From positions 4,090,001-4,154,000 of the forward strand of contig JAITYX010000008.1 in assembly GCA_021018815.1 (NCBI GenBank): a stretch of 64,000 nucleotides of DNA, in the 5' to 3' direction. How positions within the stretch are numbered: the stretch's first letter is position 1; each line of letters opens with the position of its first letter. This stretch comes from Talinum fruticosum (lineage: Eukaryota; Streptophyta; Magnoliopsida; Caryophyllales; Talinaceae). A program made the position numbers and the translations under genes. This document shows, in pieces, positions 26,355-38,661 of the stretch. The notes under the pieces were generated by a model, which saw only the letters and a list, made by a program, of their open reading frames with translations, made no database searches and was not told the origin of the DNA.

Positions 26355-29300
26355 TGATCCCCGAGTATAAGACCTGTAATTTTGGACTTGGTAGTTTACG
26401 AGTTAAGTTTATTATGTAGCCTTGATTAAATAGAGTGGGTCGAGCGACCAAGTTTTATACGTGGTTAGATACTCGTAAATTAATTTGAGCGAATTATTAT
26501 TAGTTTACGTAACTCTTATAAGTGAAGCGTATTAATCCGAGACCGCTTATATTACGTATGAGGGTTTAATTACTGGGAGGTTTAGCGAAGGAAAAGGGAA
26601 GAGGAAGGTAACAAGGAGTATTAAGGAAGGGGGCAATTAGGTGTTAAGGATAAAAGGGGGATTAGTGTGGTTGATGGTGCGTGGCATCATCTAAGAAAGC
26701 CAGCGAAAAAAAAAAAAGGAAAAGTGAAAGGAGAGGAAAGAAGGCTCGGGGAACGAAGGAGGTCGAGCGAAAACAGGAAAGAGGAAGCAGAAACAGAGGA
26801 GGGAGGCGGGAGAGAGGGAGAACCGAGCGAGAGAAGCAAGAGAGAGAGAGTGGAGGCGAGCGCGCGGGCGAAGGAGACCGAAGGGGAGGAGGACCGGTAA
26901 CCACCGCAGGACCGAAGGCGGCGGCCGGTGACGCGTGTAAGCGCGAGCGGAGAGAAAAGAGAGCGAGAGACTGGGCAGGGTGAGCGCGAAGGCAGGACCC
27001 GAGGCGGGGACAGACGCGAGGGGGACCGAGAGGTCGGAAACTGGAAAAGGCGGTGGCGACGAGGGAGGAGGACCGGCGGCAAACGTGCGAGGGCCAGGAC
27101 CGAGAGCTGGCGGAGGCCAAAAACGACGAACCATGGACAGGGGAAGCTAAAAACCGAGCGACTGAGCAAGGATTGACGGAGACAGAGACCGAAACCAGAA
27201 GGCAGAGGTAAAGGAGCCCGAAACCCATCCCTAAAACCTGAGAGTTTCAGGTGGGTAGTCCTATACTCTAAACTATTAGTACTTTCGAAACCCAATTGAA
27301 TTTATCGTGATTGTGGAATGTGATTGTGAATATTGAATATGTATGCTATTGAACGAGTTTAGTAGTTGCTGAAAGTGGAATTAGGAGTCTTGAAGGGAAT
27401 TGGTAATTGTTGAGGCTTAAATTGAAAATTGGAATTAAGATGGAGTTGGGCTGCTTGAGTGTAGTGAGTCGTATCAAGAATTGAGTCAGTTGGGATGAGC
27501 ACGTTATGGTTTGAGTATAAGTTATGAATTAATATTTCAGATTAAGCCTTAGAGATTTCTTGAACTTGCGATATTGAGAGCTAATTACGAATATTGGGTA
27601 ATGATGGGTCGAACTATAAAGAGGAGTATGAATTCATATTGATTGATACACAATTGAGGTGTGGGAGTGAGAAATGGGTGATTGTCTGATTAATGGAGTT
27701 CAAAATATGTTTAAATCCTCAAGGTCAAATTAAATTCGAAGATAAGCGGAGCTAGCGAAAGTGGAGCGATAAAAAGGAATTAAGAACTGTATGATTGAGT
27801 TGGTCAAGAAAGAACGATTAATGGGATAGAAACCTAAGATGAGAGCAAATTGCACTTGGAGATGAAGGGAGTTAGAGGAATTTTAGCAGCAAAGTAAGGA
27901 TGAGAGCTATCTGAATAAGTATGAGTAGGAAGAGGTTGATTAGTAATGTGGAGGCGTAATCGGAAAACATTAAAGTAAAAATGGTACGAGTGTGAGATGA
28001 TGAGTTATTAAGTGGAAGCATAAATCAGGAATTGAGGTAAAGACAATGAACTGTGAAAAGTGAGAATGTTGAATTAGATAATATCTACTTGTGGTTATTG
28101 TGGCTCGGAAAATGGAAATTAATCGTACCGGAGTGGTGGATTGAGAAAAGCATAGTTGGAAAGAGTTGAGAATGATTGCTTGCATTGAATGATGGCTATT
28201 CGTGCTAAGTGATTTCTTTACGTGATGCTTAAAAGTAGTTTTGAAAGGCGTTTTGTACTTTACGTGAAATTATCCTTGAATGCAACTTCTTGTGAACTGT
28301 CTTTCAAACGTGAATGTGTTTTAAAGAAGCGAAACTTGTTTGAGAAAGTGAATCGGATTTGAGAAAATGAATTTAGAAGGGTGGCACATGTGTCATGCCT
28401 TTTACGATGATAAATTGATTGAGATCTTGGTTAGAAACCAAGTTTGATAAGTGATTGTGATCACTTCGGTTTAAATGAATTTTGGGCTAAGATTGTTTAG
28501 ACCGAGAGGAAGGAGGTGGTCGTGCGTATCAGGCCATGGGATCCTTACGTATCAGGATGCCCATCAACCGGAGAGGTTGATTATTTCCTGACGAGGAAAG
28601 CAGAGCCGTCCAGGTATTTGACTAAAGATAGGTCCCGGAACTCGAGTCGGGGTCGTGCCCCGAGAACCGCCTGGTGCTAGTTCAATCGCCGAAAGCCCCG
28701 AAAGAATTTTGAGTTCATGGCTGAAAGTATTTGAAAGAAAGTGCAGATGGTTCCACCTTGTTTAATGTGATTCAATTCCCAAAATGATTGCAATCCGTGC
28801 TTTTGAATGATTGAAGTATTATGAGTTTTATGTTACAAATTATTTCAAGTGATTTCATTGGAAAAGTATGTAGGTTTATATTATATTATTACGCTTTCGC
28901 CCAATTCATTATTATGAGTAATATGCATAAAGAATTTTCATTTTAAGGGTATAAGACTCCGGTGAGCCCGTGGTTTATTGCTCATCCCCACAAATTCTCC
29001 CCTCCCGAGTGTTGCAGGTTCGGTGTGTGTGCTGCTTAGCTTATTCTGGACCCCGTTGATTGCCGTTTGTTGGTTGCTGCGCGATTTGAATCGCGGATGT
29101 GCATTTCTTATGTTTCTAAGTATTGTACTTGTAATTTAGTTCATGTAGTTTGTACCATATGTATAGTAAACTCTTTTAGATTGTTGTAAGTTTTATCGCA
29201 TGATTGGTGGACTCCGGCGTGTGGCCGTTAAGTTGTATCCTCCGAGCGGGTGGCTCGTTGAGTTATGTTATGCTTTTTATGCAGGGTCTTAGGGCTTTAA

Positions 29301-29490
29301 GCCCGAGGGTTAGTCCGCTTTACAAACGAGATCTGCCGAAATTTTTAGGAATCTCGGATTCTTTTGGAAACCACCCTTATTATCTTTAAGTTGAGTTTAG
29401 ACAGTCAAACCGACACCGGAAAGAGCCTTAGGAGTTCATTTAAGGAACTCGGCGATGTAATACTCCTATGGGGTGTTTTGGGGTGTTACA
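26355..29490. mobile_element. Probable long solo LTR of gypsy type, nested in the Harbinger-like element
   Basis: The 3.1-kb non-coding segment begins TGATCCCCGAGTATAAGACC and ends ...GGGGTGTTTTGGGGTGTTACA. TG..CA borders, the CCCCGAG start and the repeated GGGTGTTACA end are like long LTRs of plant Ty3/gypsy (chromovirus) elements as I know them. It holds no gag or pol domain. A strongly purine-rich stretch (26570-27230) produces long but meaningless open frames on the other strand. No target duplication was found (AAAAC on the left, CCGAG on the right), so the borders or the solo-LTR idea could be wrong. Confidence 0.45.
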
Positions 29491-30289
29491 CCGAGGATTG
29501 GGAATTGATTCCCCTCCTATTTGGGGATTCAAATTTCCTTATTTTGAGGGAACTTGAAACCTGTAAATTTCAAGTTCCACCTTCAAAATAACCAACCAAA
29601 CAACCGAAAAAGGAACTTGAAACCGGAGGAATCAAGTTCCATTCCAGCTTTGCCCAACCAAACAGGGCCTTAAGAAATCAATCAAGATTCCGGACACTTG
29701 TCATCAAAAGGAGACTGCTCTAAGGAGAACCCGGAGTTTCCGGCACCATAGGGCATTGGGGAATCCTCCGTCGCGGCACCGACGGCGACCTTGTCCTCTA
29801 CGTCGCCGAAGACGGGATCTCCGCCGCCACCAGTAAATTCAGTGGTGGTTTAGAAATATTAAATACTTTTTAAGTACAGATGATCGAATATCCAACTTTA
29901 AAGTACAAGTATATAATTGTCCAATACTCCTAAAGTATGAAGTATTTTAATCCAATAATCCTTATTATTATGGTATAGCTCTGCTTTGGTAAATATTCAG
30001 TTTCACTAACTGCTAGCTTTGTAAGTAACAATTCAGTTCTCTTGAAGTTCTAGGATTCGAGTCCTAAAGTCATTGACATGTTGATAGAAAATGCTTGTTG
30101 ATGTATTGAGTATTAACTAAAGTAGGAGGGTAACTTCACTCTGTAGTACATGTTGTGTCCTGTGATTTTTGCTAATTCTTCTTTGCATAATTTTTTCATA
30201 TGGATAAACAATATGTTAACATGATACTCAGGTCTTGCTATCATCAAAATTGGTTTGTTTTATTAGTTTTACACTTTGACCATCAAAAG

Positions 30290-31040
30290 GTAAAATTATT
30301 ACACTGATAAGAATAGATAGTACACTCAGATCTTAGCTACAATATAGAAAAATATTTCTAAATTTATTTCCGAGAAACAATGAACTAAAAAACAAAACCT
30401 TATGTTATTTTGGAAAAGTTACACATTGATTATAGTTCATAAAAATCATATAAAAATACTAAGATTGTCTCAAATTTGTCACGAATTGGCAACTAATCAA
30501 ACTGCATATCCAAATCAATAAAGAAACAACGAAGTCACAAACAAGTTCAGTTGATTGATCACCTACGGACAATCTCAAGCCATACGATATGTTTAGGATC
30601 CACATACAAGTCTCGTAGCCTAAAATGTAAAAAACAATACATTAGCTCTATGATTAGTCCTCGGCTCATATAGAGAGAAGTCATTTGGTTGCCCCCATAA
30701 TGCTCGATCAAACCCGGGCAAAGCTGCAAAGGGGTAAAAAGTCAACACACATTGATTGAATGTGAATAGTCAATAATAATCCTTACAAATATATGAAAGT
30801 TTAGAGGGGGCCTATGACATGATATGGAAAAGCAAGTACCTTGGACCATAATAATCCTTAGGAATATATGAAAATTGTTGTCTTGCGGCTCCCTAATCAA
30901 AACATCGTGACTAAGGCAGTAATGAAATTTTCTGCACTCCTTTTATGGCCCAAACTAATATGTGAAGGTTTTAGGTTTTGTGCAACTCACCCGGTGTGGA
31001 ACAAAACAAAATTACATTGTTAGCCCTTATCCCGTATTAC
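30290..31040. mobile_element. Probable 3' LTR region of the decayed copia element, left border unknown
   Basis: On the minus strand the copia coding remnants are followed by the polypurine tract CAGATTGAGGGGG and then TGTAATACGGGATAAGG, which reads as the start of a 3' LTR at about 31040. The LTR would run leftwards toward the edge of the tandem duplication at about 30290. I could not find its other end, nor a matching LTR at 36 kb. Confidence 0.45.
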
Positions 31041-34000
31041 ACCCCCTCAATCTGTACGGGAGGAGAACGAACGGATAGATTGACTTTAAGAAATAAAAAT
31101 TGAGAAGAAGACAACCATTTAGTAAAAATATATGCCAACTGAAAACAAGTAGAAACATATAAAATCACCATCGGCGACTCGTTCGTGAACGAAATGATAA
31201 TCAACGAGCAATGTGCTTGCTGCGATCATGATGACTCGGGATTAACCGTGAGATATTGTGCACTGACATTGTTACACAATACCTTGGTAGGAGCAGCAAG
31301 AGAGATCCCTAAATCATACAGTAGCTTGCGGAGCCGGATAGTTTCAACAACCATGTATGCAACCGCACGGTATTCAGCTTCGGTTGAAGATTTGGAGACC
31401 GTAGGTTGTTTCTTCGAGCACCAAGTAGTGAGATTGGGTCCATAAAAAACAACATAACCTGTGGTAGAACGACACGTATCCTTGCACCCACCCCAGTCGA
31501 CATCAGAATAGGCAACAATGAGGGAAGGAGTAACAATAGGACGAAGAAGAATCCTATCGGTGATAGTACCCCGCAAGTACTCGATAATACGCTTGACAGC
31601 CAAGAGATGAGTGATAAGAGGGGCATGCATAAATTGCGAAACTACATGAACTGCATATGCAATATTAGGACGTGTCATAGTCAAGTATTGTAGTGCACCT
31701 ACCATGCTTCGTACTTAGTGGGATCTGCAAGTAACTCGCCATCCGAGAGGGAAAAAGTGGCATGGGCAACAATAGGGGTGCGCACGAGTTTGCACGTATG
31801 CAAGTGGAACTTTCCGAGAAGATCAGAAGTGCACTTATGTTGAGACAGAAGGAGCCCAGACGAAAGACGAGAGACTTGAACACCAAGAAAGTAATGCAAA
31901 TCCCCAAGATCCTTCATAGCAAATTGACGAGAGAGAGTGTCAATGAACAAGAAAAAAAGTGTGTGGAGCTACTAGTAAGAATAATGTCATCAACATAAAG
32001 AAGGAGAACCGGTGTATGAGAAGAAGAATGGAGAACAAACATGGATGGGTCAGATTGATTGCAGGAGAAACCATGCGTGAGCAAAAACTACTGAAATGAT
32101 GAAACCAAGCTCGAGGAGCTTACTTCAAACCAGATAGCTTTTGCAAGCGACACACATGGTTGGGATATCAAGAATCATCAAAACCAGGGGTTGGCGCGTG
32201 TAGATAGTTTCGTAAGAAAGTCGTGAAGAAAAACATTCTTTACATCAAGCTACCTAATACACCAATTATGAGAAATTGCTAGGGATAAGACAAGACGAAT
32301 TGTGGCGGGATGAATGACGAGAGAGAAGGTCTCATGAAAATCAATACTTGTCTCGCTGGTGATTACCTGCAGCAACCAGCCTAGCTTTATAACGTTCCAC
32401 GGACTCCATCGGAATAATACTTGATCTTATACATCCACTTACTCGCTACGAGATTATGATGTCCAGGAAGAGGAACAAGTTCCCACGTATTTTTGGCAAT
32501 TAACGCATCAAACTCATCAGTCATCGCTGCTTTCCACTTAGGATCCTTAATGGCTTGTTTAAAAGAAGACGGTTCTATTTCTAAATAACTAGTTGCTAGG
32601 GACATAATCTGCTTGGGCATAGTAATCCCAGATTTGGACCTAGTTTACATAGGATGGACATTAGCAGTAGGATCTACGGTGGACAAACAGCAGGGGACAC
32701 AAGAGGAAGAGGCGACACACAAGAAGGAGAAAACACAGGGACAGACGCCAACGGGGATGAGACATCAGTGGGGAAGTGAGGGGATAGGTAGGGGGACACT
32801 CGAGGAGACCCAAGGGAAGGAGAGGGGACCGTCGACGAACATGCAGAGGCAGGAGAATGAGCGAGCTCGGACGAGACAGGCAACACGGACTCGACAGGGA
32901 CGGAAGACCGAGACAGAAATGACGACTTGACGAAGAAACAAAAGGAGTTGACATTGAATCAGTATGAATGACATATAGAATATCATGCACTAACCGAGTG
33001 TAGTCACATGGTAACGATAAGGACCTAGAGGTCGAGTCTGAAAAGGAAAATTGTTTTCATCAAACCGAACGTGTCGACTTATATAAAGTTTTCTCGTAAT
33101 GGGATCAAAACAACGATAGCTCTTGTATTGATGAGCGAGACCCCAAAAAAACACAGTGAGCAGACCTAGCTTGAGAATATGCCATAAAATTTGGAAAACA
33201 CGCACAACCAAAGGTCCGTAAAAAGTGTAATCGGGAGCATGTCAAAAAGCTTTTCAAAAGGACTTTTGTTGTCAAGAACGGGTGTGGGTAAACGATTTAT
33301 GGTAAAAACCGTAGCCAAAAAGGCTTCAGCCCAAAAATGAGAAGGTAACATAGATTGAATGAGAAACGTACGTACCATCTCCAAAATGTGTTTGTGTTTA
33401 CGCTCAACAACACCATTCCGAGCCTAATTTTCAGGACACGACTTACGAAACAAAATCCCGCGAGGATAAACAATGTTCCTTTAGGGGTGCATTATCAAAC
33501 TCCTTCCCCATCAGATTGAAAATTTTTAATTTTCCTGTCAAACTTATTTTCAACCAATTTTTGAAATTGCAAGAAAATATGAAGGACTTCAGATTTCGCT
33601 TCATCGGATACAACCATGTAAAGCGAGAAAATCATCCACAAAAATTACATAATAGCGAAACAGTTTAATAGAATCACGGGGAGCTTCCCAAACATCAGAA
33701 TGAATAATATATAAAGGAGTATGAGAACAATGTTCAACTAAATCAAAAGGCAATTTTTGGGACTTAAAAATCGACATGTAACACAATTGTCCTGAAAAAC
33801 GAAGTAATAATAACTTTATTTTTCCTAAGACTATCAACGGTACGAAGGCCACGAGTGACCAAGTTTTTGATGCCAAACTTCTCTTGAATCATGCATCGCA
33901 GCTAAAGCAAGGACGACCGTGGGAGGACGGACCATGGGAGGACGACCGTGGGAACCGTGGGAGGACGGACACAAAGGGGATACACATGACGCTGGCTAGA

Positions 34001-36000
34001 ACCCGTAAAAGGACATCATGGGTTTTGTTGTCCTTAACGGAAAAGGTGGAATCAGCAAACTGAACATAACAATCATTGTCACTACACGGACGACGCTACG
34101 GACAACAGATTGTGTTTCAAATGAGGAATATGAAGAATAGACTAAAGGGTAAGCGGACGACTTCGAGTTTGAATACGAAATTTGCCAACATTAGAAATGG
34201 GTAACAGGTCACCATTACCAACAACAACATTCTCGGAACCGAAATAAGGAATTTTCGATGAAAGTATACCTTCGTTAAAAATCATATGAGACACAACAAC
34301 GGAGTCCGGATACCAAAGGGTCTCACTAGGTTTGGTAGGACCAAAAGTAGCAAGAGCAGGAAGAGAATTGTTGGGGTGGTTATGATACCGAGCGAGGAGC
34401 ACGTAAGCAGCGGTGTGACTCGGAGAATGGCAAATTTGACACAAAACATTAGGAGCAGAACCCAACACCCCTCAAATGACTCATTACCTGGAGTATAAAT
34501 GTTAGTAGCAGAAACAGAAGGACAAAAATACGAGATAATGAAACATCCGAATTGCATAAAGTAAAACATGCAGGCACACCCTTAGAAGGAATTGCAGTCA
34601 AGGCGGATGTGTTGGAGGACTTCCCTTTGTTGTTGTTGTGATTGTTATTACGATCACGGTTGTTCCAATGATTCCGACCTTTTCCCGATTAGTGTTGGAA
34701 CCAGAAGAAGCACCATGTGTAGTAGTGGTGGAAACAGCAAGTCCCAAGTGGGAGAGGGACCTCGAATTGCGACGTTTCGAAACCGAACTCGTTGCTCATG
34801 AATTAGAAGCTTAGTATGAACATCATCGAATGTCGGTAGACCAGGCAAGTAAGTGAGCGTGTCCACAAAGCCATCATAATCAGTATCTAAAGCATGCAAC
34901 GTATGTTGAATGAGCTCCATATCGAAACAGGGGACTAAATCGCAGCAAGGGAGTCGAGCAATCATTTTAACACCATGTAAGAAGACCTCCATGGACTAAG
35001 TCTCAAGTTTTTCAAGATTAATTAGAAGACACTTAAGATACATTGCACGTGCCAAGCTGAAAGAATTGAAACGTGACTCAAGTCGTTGCCATATAAGTAA
35101 TGCATGGGGCAAGTCTCTAATCTCAATAAGATGATCCTTAGAAACTATAGCAAAAAGCCACGCCCTAGTGAGCTGATCCAAACGAAGCCAAAGGCTATAC
35201 ACAGGATTAGGTTGTTGCATCCTTGAAGACAGGGCGACAAAAGGAGGCGGTTGAATAATAGACCCGTCCCAAAAACCAAGTAACTGATGCATCACCAAAA
35301 GGAGACAACTTGCGTCTTCCAGGACAAAAAATCATCAACAGTTTCAAGAACAATAGTTAACAAATGGTTTTGATGTTTAGAGTCCACAAGTTAGGATTAA
35401 TCGGAGGAAGACCCAAGTCAATGGTGTGGCCAACGGACCATGAAGCATCACCATTCAGCCCAGATGTCAAGCTGGGCGGTGGAGGGGCATAGAGAGCGAA
35501 CTGACCGGAGGGTGGGGCCCCGCCCAGGTGCGGGTGGGCGCCCGAACTGAATGAGCACCAGTCAGTCCAGCGGAAGGGAAAAGAGAAAAGGACAGGCAGC
35601 GGCAACACGTACGATGGGGTAGTGGCGGCCGAGGAAAAGACATAAGAGAAGAGGTGGTCGGGAGTCGGCGGCTCCTGCACAGGTGGCAGGCTAGCGGTCA
35701 CCGAAGAGGAGAAAAGGACGTCGGGGAGGGAGAAGCCAAGAAGAGGAAGCGAGCAAGTGCTTGAAGCAACTGTGAACGCAGCAGGAGCCGTGGACAGCGG
35801 AAGGGGATCGGAGGTGGCAGCGCGGCAACTGTGGTGGCCGAAGGTCCAGCCGCCGGCGATTGGGGGGCTGCCATGTGGAGGAGTGGCTAGTGGAGACTCC
35901 TTGGATGGCTAAGGTTTTGAGAAAAAAAAATTGATTTTTTTAAGAGGTTAAGGGATCTTTGGCTCAAAATGAAACCAATGAATCTTTCGGGGCAGTTCGA
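31041..36000 (-). mobile_element. Decayed Ty1/copia retrotransposon
   Basis: Pieces of a copia polyprotein occur on the minus strand in canonical order. Gag-like: 35298-34654 (LWLRLDQLTRAW, ALLIWQRLESRFNS). Zinc knuckle CQICHSPSHTA and a protease-like WYPDSVVVSH (usually DSG) at 34468-34142. Integrase: IIHSDVWEAP and YYVIFVDDF at 33876-33601, and SHFWAEAFLATVFTINRLP at 33384-33166. Reverse transcriptase: FKQAIKDPKWKAAM and NTWELVPLP at 32620-32387, and MKDLGDLHYFLGVQVS at 31950-31699. RNase H: YLTMTRPNIAYAV, DVDWGGCKDTCRSTTGY and SKSSTEAEYRAV at 31705-31226. Many stops and frame changes separate them. A degenerate primer-binding site may lie at about 35965-35985. Domain order (integrase before reverse transcriptase) is diagnostic of copia. 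Confidence 0.9.
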
Positions 36001-37790
36001 TTTGTAGCAACCAGATGCACAGGTATTCTGAATGATGCATGAAATGCTCATTATGTAATGGGTATGATCAAGAAGAGATATGCTGTCAGATAGTTATATC
36101 AAGCAAACGATAAATAACACCAGACAACCCAGAGGGGAAGGGGAAGCATTGATGTACGACGTGAAAACTGCAAATATTTCGGTTACTTCCAAACACATAA
36201 CGCGAGAGGAGACAATTCAGCTGGCTTGGCTACACCTTTAAATTACCACCTCGATCAACATAAACGTTCCAGATGTGCCAATGTGCTTAGGAAAAGATGG
36301 GGTGTGGTGTGGGGTTTTCAGCTTCAACAAGGATTCACCCCAGACTTCAAAATGTATGCTCCACAAGGATCAGATCTCTTACATGACAACTACGACTACA
36401 TAATTACATACATTTGCTACGACAAAAGAAAATGAACCATAACATAGTGTGTCCTCATACACATGCGCAATCTCCACCATAGTCAACTTCACACTTTCAC
36501 AGGGGATTTTTGCTCTGCAAAGGAGATTCGTGTATACATGAGTAAATCACTGCTCAGTATACAGGACACTCATACCAGAGAACTAGAACATGAAAATGTA
36601 AAATAATAAAGTGGTGTTCTAACATTACATAATACCGCTAACATTATATACATATTCCTGACAATCATTCATGATCATACATGTTATGACGGTGAATTAC
36701 TTTTAAAAAATTGCTTGAAAATTATCATCAATCATAACAAGAGAGTTGTTTAACATTTCATTTCAGGCCAATCTGTAGAAAACCCTACTTCCTACCAATG
36801 ATGGAAAAAATAGTGACAGGCATAGGACTTTTAGTGCATATACATAAATCATCTATAGACTTGTAATATATTCATGATTGAACATGTGCAGATTGAAGCC
36901 ATGATACAAGGGTTAGTGGATGATAGATGGGTCGAATAGGCCTTTACTAACTTAAGAACAAACCATTCAGAACTTATACTAATGTGAAATAAACTCGACC
37001 AGTTTGCACCCGACTTCAAAATGACCCGAATCCTAAACTGAAACCCACCCAAACAAAAGTTGACCTGATACTCAACCTTAACTAACCTAACATAACACTA
37101 CGGCCACTACCCGAAGTAGACCACACCCTAACTTCAACTGAACAAATCCATACCCGGCCAAGCATGCTTGACCCAAAATTGACCTAAACCCAAAGTGACC
37201 AGCACCCGACCTTGGTCGACCCAAAATTGACCATACCTAAAGTAAGGTCCAAGTCGTAGGTGAACTGAACAACCATTCACCAAATTAATTCCTTGTTCCA
37301 GTACAAATTCCATTTACACCACTTCTGGTGAAGCCCAAAAAAACACCATGACAGATCAAGTCTTGTACCTCCAAACAGGCTTTGGATGGTTTGAGCAATA
37401 AGGGGGTCTTGATTCCTCGAAGTATGCTAGAAAACAATCCCTGCTGCTAGCGAAAGAGGAAGAGAGAACCCCCTCCCCCCCAAAAAAAGAACAAAGAAAT
37501 GCATTCAGTAAGATGCCCTACTTCATATGTTCCAACCGATCTAAGGATTATTTGGATTTCTGTTTTTCCATTCCTTCATGCTTTTCTCAGTTCCTCTGTC
37601 ATTTTCTTAACATGCATATCATCCCTTGCCCCTTATGCTTTTTACGTATTTGCATCTCCTTTTAAAATGCCTCAGCAAGTCCCTCAAAAATTGGCTTCTG
37701 AACTAGTCAAGGGTAAGAAAACATACATGTGCCCATCCACTGCAACCCAAAAGACAATCACACTTCCATTTAATGCACGGTGGAAATCAT
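36000..37790. other. Intergenic, possible 5' LTR side of the copia element
   Basis: No gene recognised. The decayed copia 5' LTR should start near 35985, but nothing here matches the 3' side at 30.3-31.0 kb. At about 36920-37260 there is a degenerate stretch of ACCCGAC / GACCCAAAATTGACC motifs. Confidence 0.35.
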
Positions 37791-37794
37791 TTTA

Positions 37795-38449
37795 TAATAT
37801 GTTGGGTGTGGCCCAAAATTCATCAATGACCCAAGGCATGGCTCGACTCGAGCCCGTGGACATCTCTCATCAAGGCTCGCACCTTGTTGGCGTCAAATTC
37901 CCAAACAGTGAAAAGTTGAACAATCAGAGATGTGGCATGACCAAAGTCGTACCACATGGCACGATCGTGGCTGGCTTGACTGTGGCAAGCCATTCTTTGA
38001 CTTCTCCCGGACTCTTCTTATGTCGCGGTTGCTCTGTTGTTTCTATTGGGTTATTTAGGTTATCTTTTAACCTAATTAGCTATTAATTGCCTATGAGAAT
38101 TGTAATGTGTATTGGGTTGTAATTTCAACCTAATATCATATCTAATTAAGAATTGTATGAGAGTTAATTTTTCTTCTTATTCCACATACCTAGTTGAGAG
38201 AGTCCTAAAGATTTTTCTCTTTACTTTAATCTTATATAACTCATCGTACTGAATATCGTACCTTATACTCCCTCTTCATTATAGTGGATTATTTTGTTCT
38301 TAGCCGTCCGTGGTTTTTCCCCATAGGGTTTTCTATGTAAATCTGTTGTCTTTCTATTTATTGTTTTTGCCTCTAATTTCTTTATATCTCCGCATCTTAT
38401 TTAATTTGTTTCCACTGTAAATTAGTTAGGTTTATTTCCTAACATAATA
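37795..38449. mobile_element. Solo copia LTR with perfect 5-bp target duplication
   Basis: The LTR spans 37800-38444 (645 bp), starting TGTTGGGTGTGG and ending TTCCTAACA, so the ends are short inverted repeats (TGTTrGG..CCTAACA). It is flanked on both sides by TAATA (37795-37799 and 38445-38449). The internal block gccgtccgtggtttttcccc followed by a gggttttctatgtaaatc-like stretch is typical of the R/U5 part of plant copia LTRs. No internal domains adjoin it, so the rest was removed by LTR recombination. It lies just downstream of exon 4 of family gene C. Confidence 0.9.
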
Positions 38450-38661
38450 TGTGAACAACACCATTAGTGAAGGGGTCTCTTATTCATAGAATGCTTTAGA
38501 AAAAAAATAAAAGAATTTTGCATAACCTTCTTTGATGAAATAAAGCAACCGTTGAGATCAGGTGATCAATAATAGAATCCGCACACAGGAATTTCAGCAC
38601 AAAGATTAAATTAGAGAATACAGTAGCATGAGTTAATAAATGTATGGCCTCACCAAGTTAC

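Larger units (their letters stand above)
25681..29669. mobile_element. Harbinger/Tourist-like element nested in the MULE
   Basis: Left end GGCCCGTTTGGTATGCAAA, right end inverted as GGCCCTGTTTGGTTGGGCAAA, with further inverted similarity (TGGAATGGAA). Termini of the GGCC(T)GTTTGG type followed by a 3-bp target site are typical of Tourist/Harbinger elements; the flanking triplets are TTT and TTA, so the duplication is imperfect or the class is uncertain (hAT is the alternative). Most of its length is later growth: ATT-type microsatellites (25880-26030) and a 3-kb LTR-like segment (26355-29490). No transposase is visible. Confidence 0.6.
24908..29970. mobile_element. Non-autonomous Mutator-like element (MULE), carrying nested insertions
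   Basis: The element spans 24917-29961. It begins GGGTTATTGGATTAAAATA and ends with the inverted copy TATTTTAATCCAATAATCC. The inverted repeats extend about 135 bp (24917-25050 and about 29825-29961) with only scattered mismatches. Flanking nonamers TTATAATTA (24908-24916) and TTATTATTA (29962-29970) fit a 9-bp Mutator target duplication with one change. Unit 1 of the tandem duplication lacks it, which confirms both ends. Its own sequence is only about 1.05 kb; the rest (25681-29669) is a second element inserted in it. No transposase is seen. The right arm holds a GC-rich stretch (29740-29835) that could be a captured gene fragment. Confidence 0.85.
16660..30290. repeat. Direct tandem duplication (two units) carrying family genes A and B
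   Basis: Unit 1 runs from about 16660 to 21600 and unit 2 from about 21640 to 30290. Similarity is continuous through promoter, exons, introns and 3' flank, and stops near the phrases actttgatatag (21600) and actttgaccatc (30290). Unit 2 is longer because of an inserted block at 24917-29961; unit 1 has its own 1-kb insertion in intron 3. With the insertions removed both units are roughly 4 kb. The exon 1 proteins agree at about 106 of 120 positions by my count. Confidence 0.85.

Noticed and set aside
26662..27295. Open frames of 147, 188 and 202 residues on the minus strand
   Set aside because: They overlap in different frames over a purine-rich tract; composition is Ser/Pro/Leu/Arg only and they lie inside the LTR-like segment.
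32613..32990. Arg/Thr-rich plus-strand frame and several overlapping minus-strand frames
   Set aside because: They lie between integrase and reverse transcriptase fragments of the copia element and are low-complexity linker sequence or its antisense.
37499..38086. 195-residue open frame on the plus strand
   Set aside because: It crosses the left border of the solo LTR (37800) including its target duplication, so it joins unrelated host and LTR sequence.
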